DNA of 64,000 nucleotides from Intestinibacillus massiliensis (lineage in GTDB: Bacteria > Bacillota > Clostridia > Oscillospirales > Butyricicoccaceae). Positions within the stretch are counted from its first letter, which is position 1. The number at the start of each line of letters is the position of its first letter. The stretch is taken from the NCBI GenBank assembly GCA_029267335.1, contig JAJUJC010000002.1, positions 124,001 through 188,000 on the forward strand. Direction: 5' to 3'. The translations under genes were made by a program, and so were the position numbers. The notes under the pieces were generated by a model. It was given only the letters and a program-made list of their open reading frames with translations, had not been told where the DNA came from and ran no database searches. This document shows, one piece after another, positions 33,695-43,318 of this stretch.

Positions 33695-35800
33695 TCAATG
33701 GGTTTCGCTCGCGGGCTGATCGGCGGGGACGAAGTCGATCTGTCCCGTGATATTGGATGCTGCGACGAGCCGCACGCGCATGGGTGTACCGAAGGTGATG
33801 CGCTGGCCGCTGCGCGCGGTCAGCGTCATGCGGGTGGCGTCAAACTCCCAGCCGCTGCCGGGCAGCTCCTCGATGCGCACAAGTCCCTCGACCGTGTTGG
33901 GCAGCTCGATGAACACGCCGAACGAGGTCACGCCCGCGACCACGCCGTCAAATTCCTCGCCGAGGAAGCGGGACATATAGTCCGCGAGATAGAGCTTGGT
34001 CACGTCGCGCTCGCAGTTGTCCGCCGCCTGCTCGCGCAGGGTGGACTGCACCGCGGCTTCCGCACAGAACACATGGTCCGCGTTTGTGAAGCTCTGGGCG
34101 GTGAGCGCCTTGAACAGCATGCGGTGCGCGACCAGATCGGGATAGCGGCGGATGGGCGAGGTGAAGTGCAGATAGAACTTCGCCTGCAAGCCGTAATGGC
34201 CGATGCACTCCGCATCATAACGGGCGCGGGCGAGCGAGCGCAGCAGCATGGTCGGCAGGATGCGCTGATCGGGCTTGTCCTTCGCGCCGTTCAGCACCGC
34301 CTGCAGCTGTGCGGTGTCCTGCGGCTTGCCCGCGTCGACGCGATAACCAAACTGCTTGGCAAAGCTCGCGAATGCGCGCAGCTTTTCCGGGTCGGGGTTT
34401 TCGTGCACGCGGTAGACCGTCGGGTCGTCGCGCTTGTCCATATATTCCGCGACCGCCTCGTTGGCAAGCAGCATGCACTCCTCGATGAGCTTTTCCGCGT
34501 CGCCGCGCGGGCGCGCGATAACGTCGGCTGCCTGCCCGTCCTGCATGACGACCTCGGCCTCGGGAATGTCAAGATCGAGCGCACCCCGCTCCATGCGGCG
34601 GCGGCGCAGCGTGTGGGTCAGGTCGTTTAGCTGCTCAAAGGTCGGCACGAGGGCGGCATACTGCGCGCGCAGTCCCTCGTCGCCCGCGAGGATGGCGTTG
34701 ACCTTATGATAAGTCATGCGCGCCTTGGAACGGATGATGGTCTTGGCAAAATTCGCCTTGTGGCGGCGGCCGTCGCGATCGAGTTCCATAAACGCGGAAA
34801 AGGTCAGGCGGTCAACGTCGGGATTGAGCGAGCACAGACCGTTGGACAGCGCGACCGGCAGCATGGGCACGACATGTCCCGGGAAATAGACCGAGGTGCC
34901 GCGTTTCCACGCCTCATCATCGAGCGGCGAGCCGGGCGTGACATAGTGGGATACGTCCGCAATGTGCACGCCGAGCAGCACATGCCCGTTTTCAAGCGGC
35001 TCGAGCGAGACTGCGTCGTCAAAATCCTTCGCGTCGTCGCCGTCGATCGTGAAAATGGTCTTGTCACGCAGATCGACCCGGCGCGCCGCTTCGGCGGGGT
35101 CCACCGTGTCGCCGCATGCGTCGGCCTGCGAGAGCGCATCGTTCGGAAATGCGTCAAACACTGCGTTTTCGTGCAAAATTGCCGCGATCGCCGCGTCCAT
35201 CGAGCCGCTTTCCCCGAGCAGCGCGGTCACGACGCCCTGCGGCGGCAGGCGCTTGCCATCATCGCCCCAGAACACGACGCGTACCGCCGCCTTGTCGCCG
35301 GGCTGTCCGCCCGCCTGCCGGTTTTTTGCGATCTCGATCACCGGGAACTTGCCGGAGTCCGGCTCGAGAAAGAACGCGCGGCCGCGCTTGCGGAGCGTAC
35401 CCGTGATGTCCTTTTTCGCGCGTTCGAGCACGCGTACGACCGCGCCCTCGGGGCGGTTTTTGTCGCGGGGCGTGTCGGACAGGCGGATGAGCACACGGTC
35501 GCCCTGCCATGCGCCGCCGTCCGCGCGGGGCGGGATGAATACATCGTCGCCGCCATTCTCGGGCGACACGAACGCAAACGCGCGCTCGGTCGCGAGGAAC
35601 GTGCCGCGCATACACCCAAAATCCTCCGCGCGACCGTATTTATTTTTTTTGCTGCGCACCAGCAGCCCCGCGCGTGTCATGCGGTCGAGTGCGGCGGCAA
35701 GGTTGCGTTTCGACACATCGGGCAGTGCCTTCGCCAGTTCGTCTCCGCGCGCGGGTTTTGCAAGCTGTGCAAGGATGCGGCTGTCCAGTTCGTCCATCAT
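33695..35800 (-). CDS. rnr: Ribonuclease R (RNB family exoribonuclease)
   Basis: This 701-residue 3'-5' exoribonuclease degrades structured RNA. It has an N-terminal winged helix, cold-shock domains, then the RNB catalytic domain with TIDGDDAKDFDDAVSLE (metal-binding Asp residues) and, further on, HFTSPIRRYPDL. A C-terminal S1 domain begins FDGVVAGVTSFGVFIELP. The basic tail common in RNase R is short. AAAGGAGG lies upstream of ATG 35800. A minus-strand TATACT (35831-35836) is the likely -10. In many Firmicutes rnr neighbours smpB; here it does not. Confidence 0.93.
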   Translation of the reverse strand: MMDELDSRILAQLAKPARGDELAKALPDVSKRNLAAALDRMTRAGLLVRSKKNKYGRAEDFGCMRGTFLATERAFAFVSPENGGDDVFIPPRADGGAWQGDRVLIRLSDTPRDKNRPEGAVVRVLERAKKDITGTLRKRGRAFFLEPDSGKFPVIEIAKNRQAGGQPGDKAAVRVVFWGDDGKRLPPQGVVTALLGESGSMDAAIAAILHENAVFDAFPNDALSQADACGDTVDPAEAARRVDLRDKTIFTIDGDDAKDFDDAVSLEPLENGHVLLGVHIADVSHYVTPGSPLDDEAWKRGTSVYFPGHVVPMLPVALSNGLCSLNPDVDRLTFSAFMELDRDGRRHKANFAKTIIRSKARMTYHKVNAILAGDEGLRAQYAALVPTFEQLNDLTHTLRRRRMERGALDLDIPEAEVVMQDGQAADVIARPRGDAEKLIEECMLLANEAVAEYMDKRDDPTVYRVHENPDPEKLRAFASFAKQFGYRVDAGKPQDTAQLQAVLNGAKDKPDQRILPTMLLRSLARARYDAECIGHYGLQAKFYLHFTSPIRRYPDLVAHRMLFKALTAQSFTNADHVFCAEAAVQSTLREQAADNCERDVTKLYLADYMSRFLGEEFDGVVAGVTSFGVFIELPNTVEGLVRIEELPGSGWEFDATRMTLTARSGQRITFGTPMRVRLVAASNITGQIDFVPADQPASETH

Positions 35801-35868
35801 ATAAAGTACGACCTCCTTTCGGCTGTTTTCAGTATACCACGCACCGGCGCGATTTAACAGTCAAACCC

Positions 35869-35897
35869 TTGCAAAAAAACGTGCGGCGGGGTATCAT
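35869..35897 (+). promoter_or_regulatory. Promoter of the short-chain dehydrogenase
   Basis: TTGCAA (35869-35874), 17 bases and TATCAT (35892-35897). Confidence 0.65.
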
Positions 35898-35932
35898 AAA
35901 AGCAAACATTTGATTGTAGGAGGTACAAGGTC

Positions 35933-36685
35933 ATGCGGGCACTTATCACGGGGGCAAGCGCCGGACTGGGGCGCGACATTGCACGCGAGCTGGCGGCGCG
36001 CGGCTTCGATCTCATCCTGGTCGCGCGGCGGGAGGAACGGCTGCGGCTGCTCGCGGCGGAGTTGCCGGTCGATTGTCAGATCATCCGCGCCGACCTGTCG
36101 GACACCGCGTCGGTGTACGAGCTGTACGAGCGCGTGCGCGGCGAGGACATCCGCATTGTGGTCAATAATGCGGGCTTTGGCATGTTCGGAGAATTCGCGG
36201 CGACCGAGCTGACGAGCGAGCTGCGCATGATCGACGTCAATATCCGCGCGGTACACATCCTGACCAAGCTGTTTCTGCGCGACATGAAGCGCAAAAACCG
36301 CGGCGCGATCCTCAATGTGGCGTCGTCCGCGGGCTTTATGGCGGGGCCGCTCATGGCGACCTATTACGCGAGCAAGAACTATGTCCTGCGGCTGACACAG
36401 GCCATCCGCGAGGAGCTGCGCCAGTCGGGCAGCCGCGTGCGCGTGTGTGCGCTGTGCCCCGGGCCGGTCGATACCGAGTTCAATCAGATCGCAAACGTGC
36501 GCTTCACGGTCAAGGCGCTCACGAGCCGCGAGGTCGCGAAGTGTGCAGTCGAAGGCATCCTCGCAAACCGCGGGGTGATCGTGCCCGGGCTGCAAATGAA
36601 GGCGGCGCTCGCGCTGCGCCGGTTCGCGCCCGAGGCCCTGGTTTCGCGCATCGTCTATGCGCTGCAAAAGAGCAAAAACAGCTAA
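35933..36685 (+). CDS. Short-chain dehydrogenase/reductase
   Basis: This 250-residue classical SDR has the cofactor motif TGASAGLG (7-14), the structural NNAG (about 79-82), a catalytic Ser in NVASSAG and the YxxxK pair in YYASKNY, followed by CPGPVDTEF. It oxidises or reduces an unknown alcohol or keto compound with NAD(P)H. An Arg after the second strand (VARREERL) suggests NADP preference. It is monocistronic between its own promoter and terminator. Confidence 0.9.
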   Translation: MRALITGASAGLGRDIARELAARGFDLILVARREERLRLLAAELPVDCQIIRADLSDTASVYELYERVRGEDIRIVVNNAGFGMFGEFAATELTSELRMIDVNIRAVHILTKLFLRDMKRKNRGAILNVASSAGFMAGPLMATYYASKNYVLRLTQAIREELRQSGSRVRVCALCPGPVDTEFNQIANVRFTVKALTSREVAKCAVEGILANRGVIVPGLQMKAALALRRFAPEALVSRIVYALQKSKNS

Positions 36686-36707
36686 AGAAATCACAGTCCG
36701 CCGTCCA

Positions 36708-36737
36708 TGAGCCACCGCTTCGTGCGGTGGCTTTTTT
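36708..36737 (+). terminator. Terminator of the short-chain dehydrogenase
   Basis: GCCACCGC pairs with GCGGTGGC around TTCGT, followed by TTTTTT. Confidence 0.88.
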
Positions 36738-36753
36738 GCGCCAAAACGGCGTG

Positions 36754-36900
36754 AAATGTTCTGGAAAAGCACAATATAAAAATGTTCCGAAAAGGCACTA
36801 AAATGCATAAAATGTTACTGAAAGTAACGAAAAGAGGCGTAATTGTACTATATAAGAACATTTCTGTTACACATGTGTTACATAAGGCGCAGAAATGTTG
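36754..36900 (+). repeat. AAATGTT repeat cluster upstream of the S-layer gene
   Basis: Two 19-base direct repeats (36754-36772 and 36780-36798) share AAATGTTC and GCAC ends with a GAAAAG core. AAATGTT recurs at 36810 and about 36893, and inverted at about 36857. The palindromes GTTACT-GAA-AGTAAC (36814-36828) and GTTACACATGTGTTAC-like (36866-36881) lie between. They sit just upstream of the promoter and are probably regulatory. Confidence 0.6.
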
Positions 36901-36926
36901 ACGCTCAAAAAAGTTTGGTTTAAGAT
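36898..36926 (+). promoter_or_regulatory. Promoter of the large SLH protein
   Basis: TTGACG (36898-36903), 17 bases and TAAGAT (36921-36926); the start codon follows 48 bases later. Confidence 0.65.
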
Positions 36927-36974
36927 GTGAACACAACGGAGAAAACTCCGAACGAAAAAGGAGGCAAAAAACCT

Positions 36975-39900
36975 ATGAAGAATCTCAAGAAGGTTCTCGC
37001 ACTGGGTCTGTCTGCGACCATGGTTTCGTCCATGTTCGTAACGGCTGGTGCGGCGTTCACCGACCAGGCGGACATCAAGTCGACCGACGCGGTCAACATG
37101 CTGTCTGCTCTGGGCGTCATCAACGGCTACGAAGATGGCAGCTACAAGCCGGAGACGGTAGTCACCCGTGCAGAGATGGCGAAGATGATCTTCGTCGTCC
37201 GCAATAACCAGGTCGATGATTCTGCTTATCAGAACTTCGCCACCAAGTTCACGGACATCAAGGGTCACTGGGCTGCAGGCTACATCAAGTTCTGCGAGTC
37301 TCAGGGCATCATCGCGGGCAAGACCGCGACCCAGTTCGATCCGGACGCACCGGTAACCGGTGTTGAAGCGGCCAAGATGCTGCTCGTTCTGACCGGCTAC
37401 ACCCCGGACAAGGCTGGTCTGACCGGCTCTATGTGGGCGACCAACACCCTGAAGTGGGCGGCTGAGGCCGGCATTCTGGACGACGTAAACTCTGCTCTGG
37501 AGCAGGGCCTGCCCCGTCAGTATGCAGCGCAGGAGATCTACAACACCCTCGACGCATATCGCGTTAAGTGGTCGACCGACTCCAACAGCTTCGACTACTT
37601 CCAGAACGGCGGCGTTCAGGAGAAGGTCGGCCGCAAGTACATGGGTCTTTACAGCTCTGTCGGTACGCTGGTCAGCGTAGCCAAGCAGAACCTGACCCTC
37701 ACGAATGTTGAGGGCGCAGAGAGCGATCCGATCAGTACTTCCACTAGCGGCGCTACCGTCACTTATCAGTACGGTACTGATTTCAGCAAGGTCACGACCG
37801 ACTATTCCAACATGCTGGGCCAGAAGGTCAAGATTATGTTCAAGGACGGCAAGACCAACACCGTTCTGGGCGTATATCCGACGAGCGACAACACGATCTA
37901 CACGGCAAATGCGAACAGCGTTGAGCCGGACGGTGAAAAGGTCAAGGTAAACGGCAGCTCCTATTCGATGAAGGTCACCACGACCGATGCCACGCCGGTG
38001 ACTGTAAACGATAAGATCGCTGTATACTATACCGATGTTGACGGCACGACCACGGAGTACACCAAAAACACTGGTTCCACTGTCAAGGATGCTTCTTACT
38101 TTGACGATCTGGACCAGTCTGCGAACATGCTGACCTTCGTTGATTCTGACGCAGACAGCAAGCTCGACACCGCGATCATCACCGAGTATGCGGCAGCAAA
38201 GGTCACCTATGCTTCTGCTTCTCAGATCGTTGCGGGCGGCGTTACCTACAAGTACGCTGACGACAAGATCGCAGACGGCATCCAGAAGGACGACTGGGTC
38301 GTTGTTTCTTATGACCGTTTCAACGATTGCCAGAAGGTCACCAAGGCTGACAAGATCACCGGCAAGCTGACCGCGACCAAGACCGGCACCCTGTCCACCA
38401 AGGCTACCTTCAACAAGTACAGCATTGACGGCACATGGTACAATGTTGCTACGAATGGTACAGTGAAGGGCAATCAGACTGACCTGAACACCGTCAAGGC
38501 GGGTGATTCCGTCGAGGCAGTTGCAGTCAACGGCGTTCTTTACTATGTCAAGCGCACCTCTACTGCAACCAACGGCAATATCTCTGATGTTGCAATGATT
38601 CTCGATACCGACACGGTAGTCGGCACCAAGAAGGCGTCCATCGCGCTGTTCGACGGCACCAAAATGACCGTTGATATTGACAGCGATACCGCTGTTACGC
38701 TGACTCCGGGTAACGTTTATGAGTACACGGTCTCCGGTTCGGACTATAAGTTCACGAATCTGCTGACCGGCGAAAGCGCGAACAAGGAGCAGTACAGCGA
38801 CTTCACCGCGTACGATTCCTCTCTGGGCCTGAATGCTGCGAAGGATGAGGTTACGGGTGTTGAGTCTTCTGCAAAGATCGACGACTCTGCAAAGGTTCTG
38901 CTGTATGCTGATAACGATCGCAAGGCGATCACTGGCAAGCAGTTCAAGGCTCTGGACTTCACCGCGATCACGGTTGTAGGCGTCACCTCTGCGTTCAAGG
39001 GCGACATGGGCGGCCTGACCCGCATCGGTGCGATGACCGTTGAGGTCTCGGCGCTGCCGGATACGCTGACCACCAAGGACAACTATGCTTATATTCTGGA
39101 CGACGCGGTCAAGACCGGTTCTGACACCGTTTCTTACCCGATCTGGAACGGCACCCAGAAGATCGACGCTACTGAGAAGTTCAGCGGTAACCTCTCTGAG
39201 CGTGCAGCTGGCACCGTCATTGGCTACAAGTCGATCGATACCGCTAACAGCAACAAGCTCGATGACGTTACTGTCATGAACATGGGCGTTGCGCGTATCT
39301 CTGATAAGTCTGCGGACGGCAAGACCCTGAATCTGGTTGCAACCGCTGCAAAGGCTCTGGCGGACACCACGTTGGCTGCTGGCGAGCACGACATCGTCAA
39401 CGACACCACCGTATTCTATGTCAACTCTGACAACGACTACAACGCGAACGAAGAGGGCGGCAACATCGGTATCGCCGGTGGCTCTGTCAATACCTCTGAT
39501 TACACCAACGTTCTGTATCTGCTCGACGGTACGGACTTTGAGCTGGTCGTTATCGACGTACAGGGCAAGTTCGTTGACAGCCCGTATGCAGTCAATGATG
39601 GCGCTACCACCGCAACGCTGTCGGGCGACATGACTAACAGCGCTAAGCTCCAGACGAATTATGGTACTGCGCTGAATACGACTGGCACGACTGGCACGCT
39701 GACACTCTCTGCTGTTGCTAGCACGACTGCTGCAACGCTGGTTAACGTTGAACTGTTCAAAAATGGCACTTCTGTAGCAAAGGCGGATTCCACGGTAACT
39801 TCGGATGGAATCACGGTTACTGCGGACGACGTTGCCAAGAACGGCAAAACCTCTGCGCTGAAGATCGTAACCGGCACCACCACTTCGGTAGGCACCTATA

Positions 39901-40319
39901 AGGCTGTATTCACGGTTGCTGACACGACCACTGAGGTTACCTTTACGGTTGATAGCAATAAGGTTGCTTCCCTGGCGGCTATTACGACTGCAGATAATAC
40001 CGTGGTAAATGCTGCAGGCGCACCGATTAACGGCCAGACTGTAGGCGCGGTTGCGGGTGCATATGTTACTAACGGTACCGCTAATGTAACAGCATCCTAT
40101 AAAATTAAGCTGGCTGGCGGTGTTGTAGTTGATTCGACGAAGGTACTGGCAACCGGCGATATGATCGTTGTTACTGCCACCTTTGAGCCTGCAACCGGCT
40201 GTGAGATCACCGCAACTGCTGCACCGGCACTGAAGGGTGCCACTGCGGATAGCTTTAACGTCAATGCAGATGGCACTGCTACTGCAACCTACACGCTGAC
40301 GGTTGTTAGTGGTGTATAA
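36975..40319 (+). CDS. Large SLH-domain surface (S-layer) protein
   Basis: This 1114-residue protein has a signal peptide ending near TAGAAFTD and three SLH repeats in the first 190 residues (INGYEDGSYKPETVVTRAEM is the clearest), which anchor proteins to secondary wall polymer. The remaining 900 residues are low in Cys, rich in Thr, Asp, Val and Gly and probably form beta domains. Codon use is strongly biased to GTT, GCT, CTG and AAG, unlike the GCG/CGC-rich neighbours, as expected for a very abundant protein. AAGGAGG precedes ATG 36975. It is likely the main S-layer protein; that is inference from size and codon bias. Confidence 0.9.
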   Translation: MKNLKKVLALGLSATMVSSMFVTAGAAFTDQADIKSTDAVNMLSALGVINGYEDGSYKPETVVTRAEMAKMIFVVRNNQVDDSAYQNFATKFTDIKGHWAAGYIKFCESQGIIAGKTATQFDPDAPVTGVEAAKMLLVLTGYTPDKAGLTGSMWATNTLKWAAEAGILDDVNSALEQGLPRQYAAQEIYNTLDAYRVKWSTDSNSFDYFQNGGVQEKVGRKYMGLYSSVGTLVSVAKQNLTLTNVEGAESDPISTSTSGATVTYQYGTDFSKVTTDYSNMLGQKVKIMFKDGKTNTVLGVYPTSDNTIYTANANSVEPDGEKVKVNGSSYSMKVTTTDATPVTVNDKIAVYYTDVDGTTTEYTKNTGSTVKDASYFDDLDQSANMLTFVDSDADSKLDTAIITEYAAAKVTYASASQIVAGGVTYKYADDKIADGIQKDDWVVVSYDRFNDCQKVTKADKITGKLTATKTGTLSTKATFNKYSIDGTWYNVATNGTVKGNQTDLNTVKAGDSVEAVAVNGVLYYVKRTSTATNGNISDVAMILDTDTVVGTKKASIALFDGTKMTVDIDSDTAVTLTPGNVYEYTVSGSDYKFTNLLTGESANKEQYSDFTAYDSSLGLNAAKDEVTGVESSAKIDDSAKVLLYADNDRKAITGKQFKALDFTAITVVGVTSAFKGDMGGLTRIGAMTVEVSALPDTLTTKDNYAYILDDAVKTGSDTVSYPIWNGTQKIDATEKFSGNLSERAAGTVIGYKSIDTANSNKLDDVTVMNMGVARISDKSADGKTLNLVATAAKALADTTLAAGEHDIVNDTTVFYVNSDNDYNANEEGGNIGIAGGSVNTSDYTNVLYLLDGTDFELVVIDVQGKFVDSPYAVNDGATTATLSGDMTNSAKLQTNYGTALNTTGTTGTLTLSAVASTTAATLVNVELFKNGTSVAKADSTVTSDGITVTADDVAKNGKTSALKIVTGTTTSVGTYKAVFTVADTTTEVTFTVDSNKVASLAAITTADNTVVNAAGAPINGQTVGAVAGAYVTNGTANVTASYKIKLAGGVVVDSTKVLATGDMIVVTATFEPATGCEITATAAPALKGATADSFNVNADGTATATYTLTVVSGV

Positions 40320-40356
40320 TCTCCCTACCTCACGGTAAGCAGATTCGTATCTAGCA

Positions 40357-40396
40357 CAAAAAGCCCCCTCGGGATTTTCCCGAGGGGGCTTTTCTA
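40357..40396 (+). terminator. Terminator of the S-layer gene
   Basis: AAAAGCCCCCTCGGG pairs with CCCGAGGGGGCTTTT around ATTTT. It also suits the convergent gene at 40400. Confidence 0.9.
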
Positions 40397-40399
40397 TGT

Positions 40400-40924
40400 C
40401 TATCCACGCAGCGCAATATAGATAAAGCGATAATTGAGCACATTTAACCCATTACGGACGGAGGCGTCCTGCTTTAGAAGAAAACCATCGTCTAAAATCG
40501 TGTAGAATGTCTCTTCTTTTCCACTGTCAATGAACAGTGCATGACCGACGTAGCCCAAACTGCTGCGTGTCGCATCGTGATATTGGGCATATACCGCTTT
40601 CGGACGAAAGCCTAGCGCGACTTTGCGCGGATACACACCGTCTCCGATATATTCTCCCACGACAATATCGCTTTGCATAACGATATTCTTTCTCAGATTG
40701 GATTCCAGCATATCCTCGCGAATCGCGTCCGGAAAGGTCGTGTCGATGATGCCGTTCACCCTGCTCTCAAGCGCCGCCCCATCCTCGCACACGCCGTTCA
40801 GCGATTGCCGCAGCTCCTCCGGCGCGGCATCGAACCAGTTTTTGAGCGCCTGCGGCTCGATATTGGGCTGATCGGGCAGCCCGCCCACCGTTTTGGTGAA
40901 TTTTTCAATTTTGTGGTCAAACAT
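40400..40924 (-). CDS. Phage tail-like orphan protein
   Basis: This 174-residue soluble protein contains, near residue 15, the pattern GGLPDQPNIEPQALKNWFD followed by APEELRQSLNGV. This module is common in tail-fibre or baseplate-adjacent proteins of Firmicute prophages. The rest has short beta-rich segments (FRPKAVYAQYHD, TFYTILDDGF). No other phage gene lies nearby. The ATG at 40924 has AGGAGGG upstream. It may be a domesticated phage gene. The comparison rests on memory of the family, not a search. Confidence 0.6.
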   Translation of the reverse strand: MFDHKIEKFTKTVGGLPDQPNIEPQALKNWFDAAPEELRQSLNGVCEDGAALESRVNGIIDTTFPDAIREDMLESNLRKNIVMQSDIVVGEYIGDGVYPRKVALGFRPKAVYAQYHDATRSSLGYVGHALFIDSGKEETFYTILDDGFLLKQDASVRNGLNVLNYRFIYIALRG

Positions 40925-41185
40925 TGCTTGTCCCTCCTTGTCGGTTTCCCCTCCCTCATGCGCATGATTCAGGTTGCCTTTCATAATACGAACAAAAGTT
41001 CATTTTGTCAATCTTTTCACCGATTGTTCGTAAAAAGAACGTTTTCGGTACACTTTTCGTACCGTTTCTCGTATTTTGATAAATTCCGCTAATCCCATAG
41101 TATTTTTACTAAAACTGTGCTATACTGGTCGTGTATCCCGCTGCGCATCGTTTTTGCACGGGAAACGCCGAATGGAAGTGAGAGA

Positions 41186-42814
41186 ATGCCGCTTTTCAGC
41201 ATGAAAATCAAGCATAAACTGCCGCTGCTCGCGATTTTGCTGTCCGTCGTGCCGGTGCTGTTTCTGTCGGTGGTCATGCTGCATGTCAGCCGCGAGACCT
41301 CGCTGCGTAGTTATCGCATGATCCTGTCCGATCAGGCGCAAGCCTCCGCGCAGCACCTGTCGAGCCTGTATATTGCCCAGAAAAACGGTCTGGTCTACGC
41401 CTCCCGTCTGGAAATCTATCGCAAATACCTCACTGCCTTGCGCGCCGGGGACACCGCGTCCGGCGCTGCCCTGCGCGAATCGGTGGAGGATCTACAGCGC
41501 GTCGCGGTCGCGACCGACGAGTCCATCAACCGCATCATCCTGACCGATATCAACGCCAGGGTCGTCGCCTGCTCGGACGGCAACTGCATCGGCACGTCTA
41601 TGGCGGATTATCCCGCCTATTATCAGGCGGTCGCGCGCCACAGCGATGCATATCAAATGCTGTCCACCAAGCGGGGCAAGGCTGTGCTGCTCGGCTATCC
41701 CGTGACCGATAACGACGGCAGAATGCTCGGCGTTATCCTGCGCGAGCTGAGCCTGACAGACATCAAGGATTATGTCACCGACCTGCGCATCGGGCAAAGC
41801 GGCTATCTGTTTGTGCTCGACCGTGGTGCGGAGCCGCTGACCAATACGGCTGCGATCCACGATGCGCTCGACCGCGCGCTGCAAACGAACGATACCCTGC
41901 GCGCCCTCGCTCGCGACACCCAAAACGGCACGGTCTCCACGCGCGACCCGTTTATGCGGTATTCTTTGGGCGGACAGGCGACCGTCGCCGCGTGCAGCGT
42001 CGTGCCCGCGATCGGCTGGGTCACGGTCGCCGCCGTTCCGGAAAACGAGATCAACCACAGCAGCACCGTCGCAACACGCATTTTCCTGCTCACCGCGCTG
42101 TGCACCGGCCTGGTTTCGCTTGGCAGCGCACTGTGGCTCGTGCGCACCATCACCGCACCGCTCGGCACGCTCATTGAGAACATCAACATCGTTGCGGACG
42201 GGCAGCTTGACCACACGGTTGAGGAGCGCCGCAGAGACGAGTTCGCGCAGGTGTACGACGCGGTCAACCTCATGGCGCGCCGTCTGAGCATGAGCTATAG
42301 TCAGCTTTCCGCCGCCGCACGCACCGATGTGCTCACCGGACTTGCCAACCGTAAGGCGGTCTATGAGATCATGGAGCGCGATTTTTCTGCGCACAGCGCC
42401 GCGTTCATGCTCGACCTCGACGGCTTTAAGGAGGTCAACGACTGCTACGGGCACGATTCCGGCGATGGGGTGCTCATCGCAGTCGCAGAGGTGCTGCGCA
42501 CACTTGAATATCCCGGCGCGTGCGCCGCGCGCTTGGGCGGCGATGAATTTTTCGTGTTTTTTGCACAATATGATAATGCCCTTTCCGTTGTTTCGACTGC
42601 ATATAAGCTGTGCGAGGACATTTGCACGATCTGTGCAGTCAATGATTGTGAGATCATGATTTCTGCAAGTATCGGCATCGCATTCGCTGTGGCGGAGGAT
42701 ACCAGCTATCAGCGATTGTTGAAAAAAGCCGATCTTGCGATGTATGAGGTCAAAAAGAGCGGAAAAAGCGGCGTATATGTCTATCCGGACGCGCCGAAAA
42801 AGCTACAAGAATAA
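41186..42814 (+). CDS. Diguanylate cyclase with extracellular Cache-type sensor and HAMP domain
   Basis: This 542-residue protein has a membrane segment at about 13-33, an extracellular sensor of about 240 residues with Cache-like motifs (GYPVTDNDGRMLGVIL and IGQSGYLFVLDRGAEPL), a second membrane segment near 290, a HAMP linker and a GGDEF domain (TDVLTGLANRKA, LDLDGFKEVNDCYGH, LGGDEFFVFF). It should make cyclic di-GMP in response to an external small molecule. The ATG at 41186 follows GGAAGTGAGAG. It is transcribed alone. Confidence 0.9.
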   Translation: MPLFSMKIKHKLPLLAILLSVVPVLFLSVVMLHVSRETSLRSYRMILSDQAQASAQHLSSLYIAQKNGLVYASRLEIYRKYLTALRAGDTASGAALRESVEDLQRVAVATDESINRIILTDINARVVACSDGNCIGTSMADYPAYYQAVARHSDAYQMLSTKRGKAVLLGYPVTDNDGRMLGVILRELSLTDIKDYVTDLRIGQSGYLFVLDRGAEPLTNTAAIHDALDRALQTNDTLRALARDTQNGTVSTRDPFMRYSLGGQATVAACSVVPAIGWVTVAAVPENEINHSSTVATRIFLLTALCTGLVSLGSALWLVRTITAPLGTLIENINIVADGQLDHTVEERRRDEFAQVYDAVNLMARRLSMSYSQLSAAARTDVLTGLANRKAVYEIMERDFSAHSAAFMLDLDGFKEVNDCYGHDSGDGVLIAVAEVLRTLEYPGACAARLGGDEFFVFFAQYDNALSVVSTAYKLCEDICTICAVNDCEIMISASIGIAFAVAEDTSYQRLLKKADLAMYEVKKSGKSGVYVYPDAPKKLQE

Positions 42815-42815
42815 A

Positions 42816-42842
42816 CGGGACACGCTGAAAGAGCGTGCCCCG
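42816..42842. terminator. Hairpin between convergent genes
   Basis: CGGGACACGCT pairs with AGCGTGCCCCG; moderately T-rich sequence follows on both strands. It serves the cyclase gene and probably the thioesterase gene. Confidence 0.6.
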
Positions 42843-42850
42843 CTTTGGTT

Positions 42851-43246
42851 TTATGCGTTATTCCGCTTTTCCTGTGCGCGGCTCTCGAACCGCTCGGTCG
42901 CAACGATCGCACGCTGGTGCATACCCTGTCCGATCAACCCCGCGGCGTCATACGCTGCAACCTTGAAGGTCAGCAGCTTGCCGTTTGCGCTGATCTCGGT
43001 CAGCTCGGTCTCGAAGCGCACTTCCATGCCGCACGGCGTCGCGGCCTCGTGCGTCACATCGACGCGCGTGCCGACCGTAGTCTTACCCTCACCGACGTAG
43101 GGCTGCACGCTCTCCGCGGCGGTCTTTTCAATGCCAGCGATCATCATTGGGGTGGCGAATACCGCAACCAGTCCGCTGCCTACACGGCTTGCGAGTTGCT
43201 CCTCGGTCACGCGATGACTGTAGCTGCCCTTGATGCCGATTTCCAT
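42851..43246 (-). CDS. Hotdog-fold thioesterase, FlK type
   Basis: This 131-residue protein follows the pattern of fluoroacetyl-CoA thioesterase-like proteins: VFATPMMIAGIEKTAAE, VGTRVDVTHEAATPCGMEV and AYDAAGLIGQGMHQR. The Thr, Glu and His positions used for thioester hydrolysis are present. Family members hydrolyse short acyl-CoAs, and most are uncharacterised. The ATG at 43246 has GGAGGA upstream; the longer open frame to 43453 has no start support and crosses the promoter. It is convergent with the cyclase gene. Confidence 0.82.
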   Translation of the reverse strand: MEIGIKGSYSHRVTEEQLASRVGSGLVAVFATPMMIAGIEKTAAESVQPYVGEGKTTVGTRVDVTHEAATPCGMEVRFETELTEISANGKLLTFKVAAYDAAGLIGQGMHQRAIVATERFESRAQEKRNNA

Positions 43247-43289
43247 GATTTTTGTCCTCCGTTTTGGTCTGTTTGTTTGGGATAGTTTC

Positions 43290-43318
43290 AGCATAACGGC
43301 TTTTTTGAACCTTGTCAA
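43290..43318 (-). promoter_or_regulatory. Promoter of the thioesterase gene
   Basis: On the minus strand TTGACA (43313-43318), 17 bases and TATGCT (43290-43295). Confidence 0.7.

Noticed and set aside
36867-39389. 840-codon minus-strand frame opposite the S-layer gene
   Set aside because: It has no ribosome binding site or family motif; codon bias of the S-layer gene on the plus strand happens to remove antisense stops.
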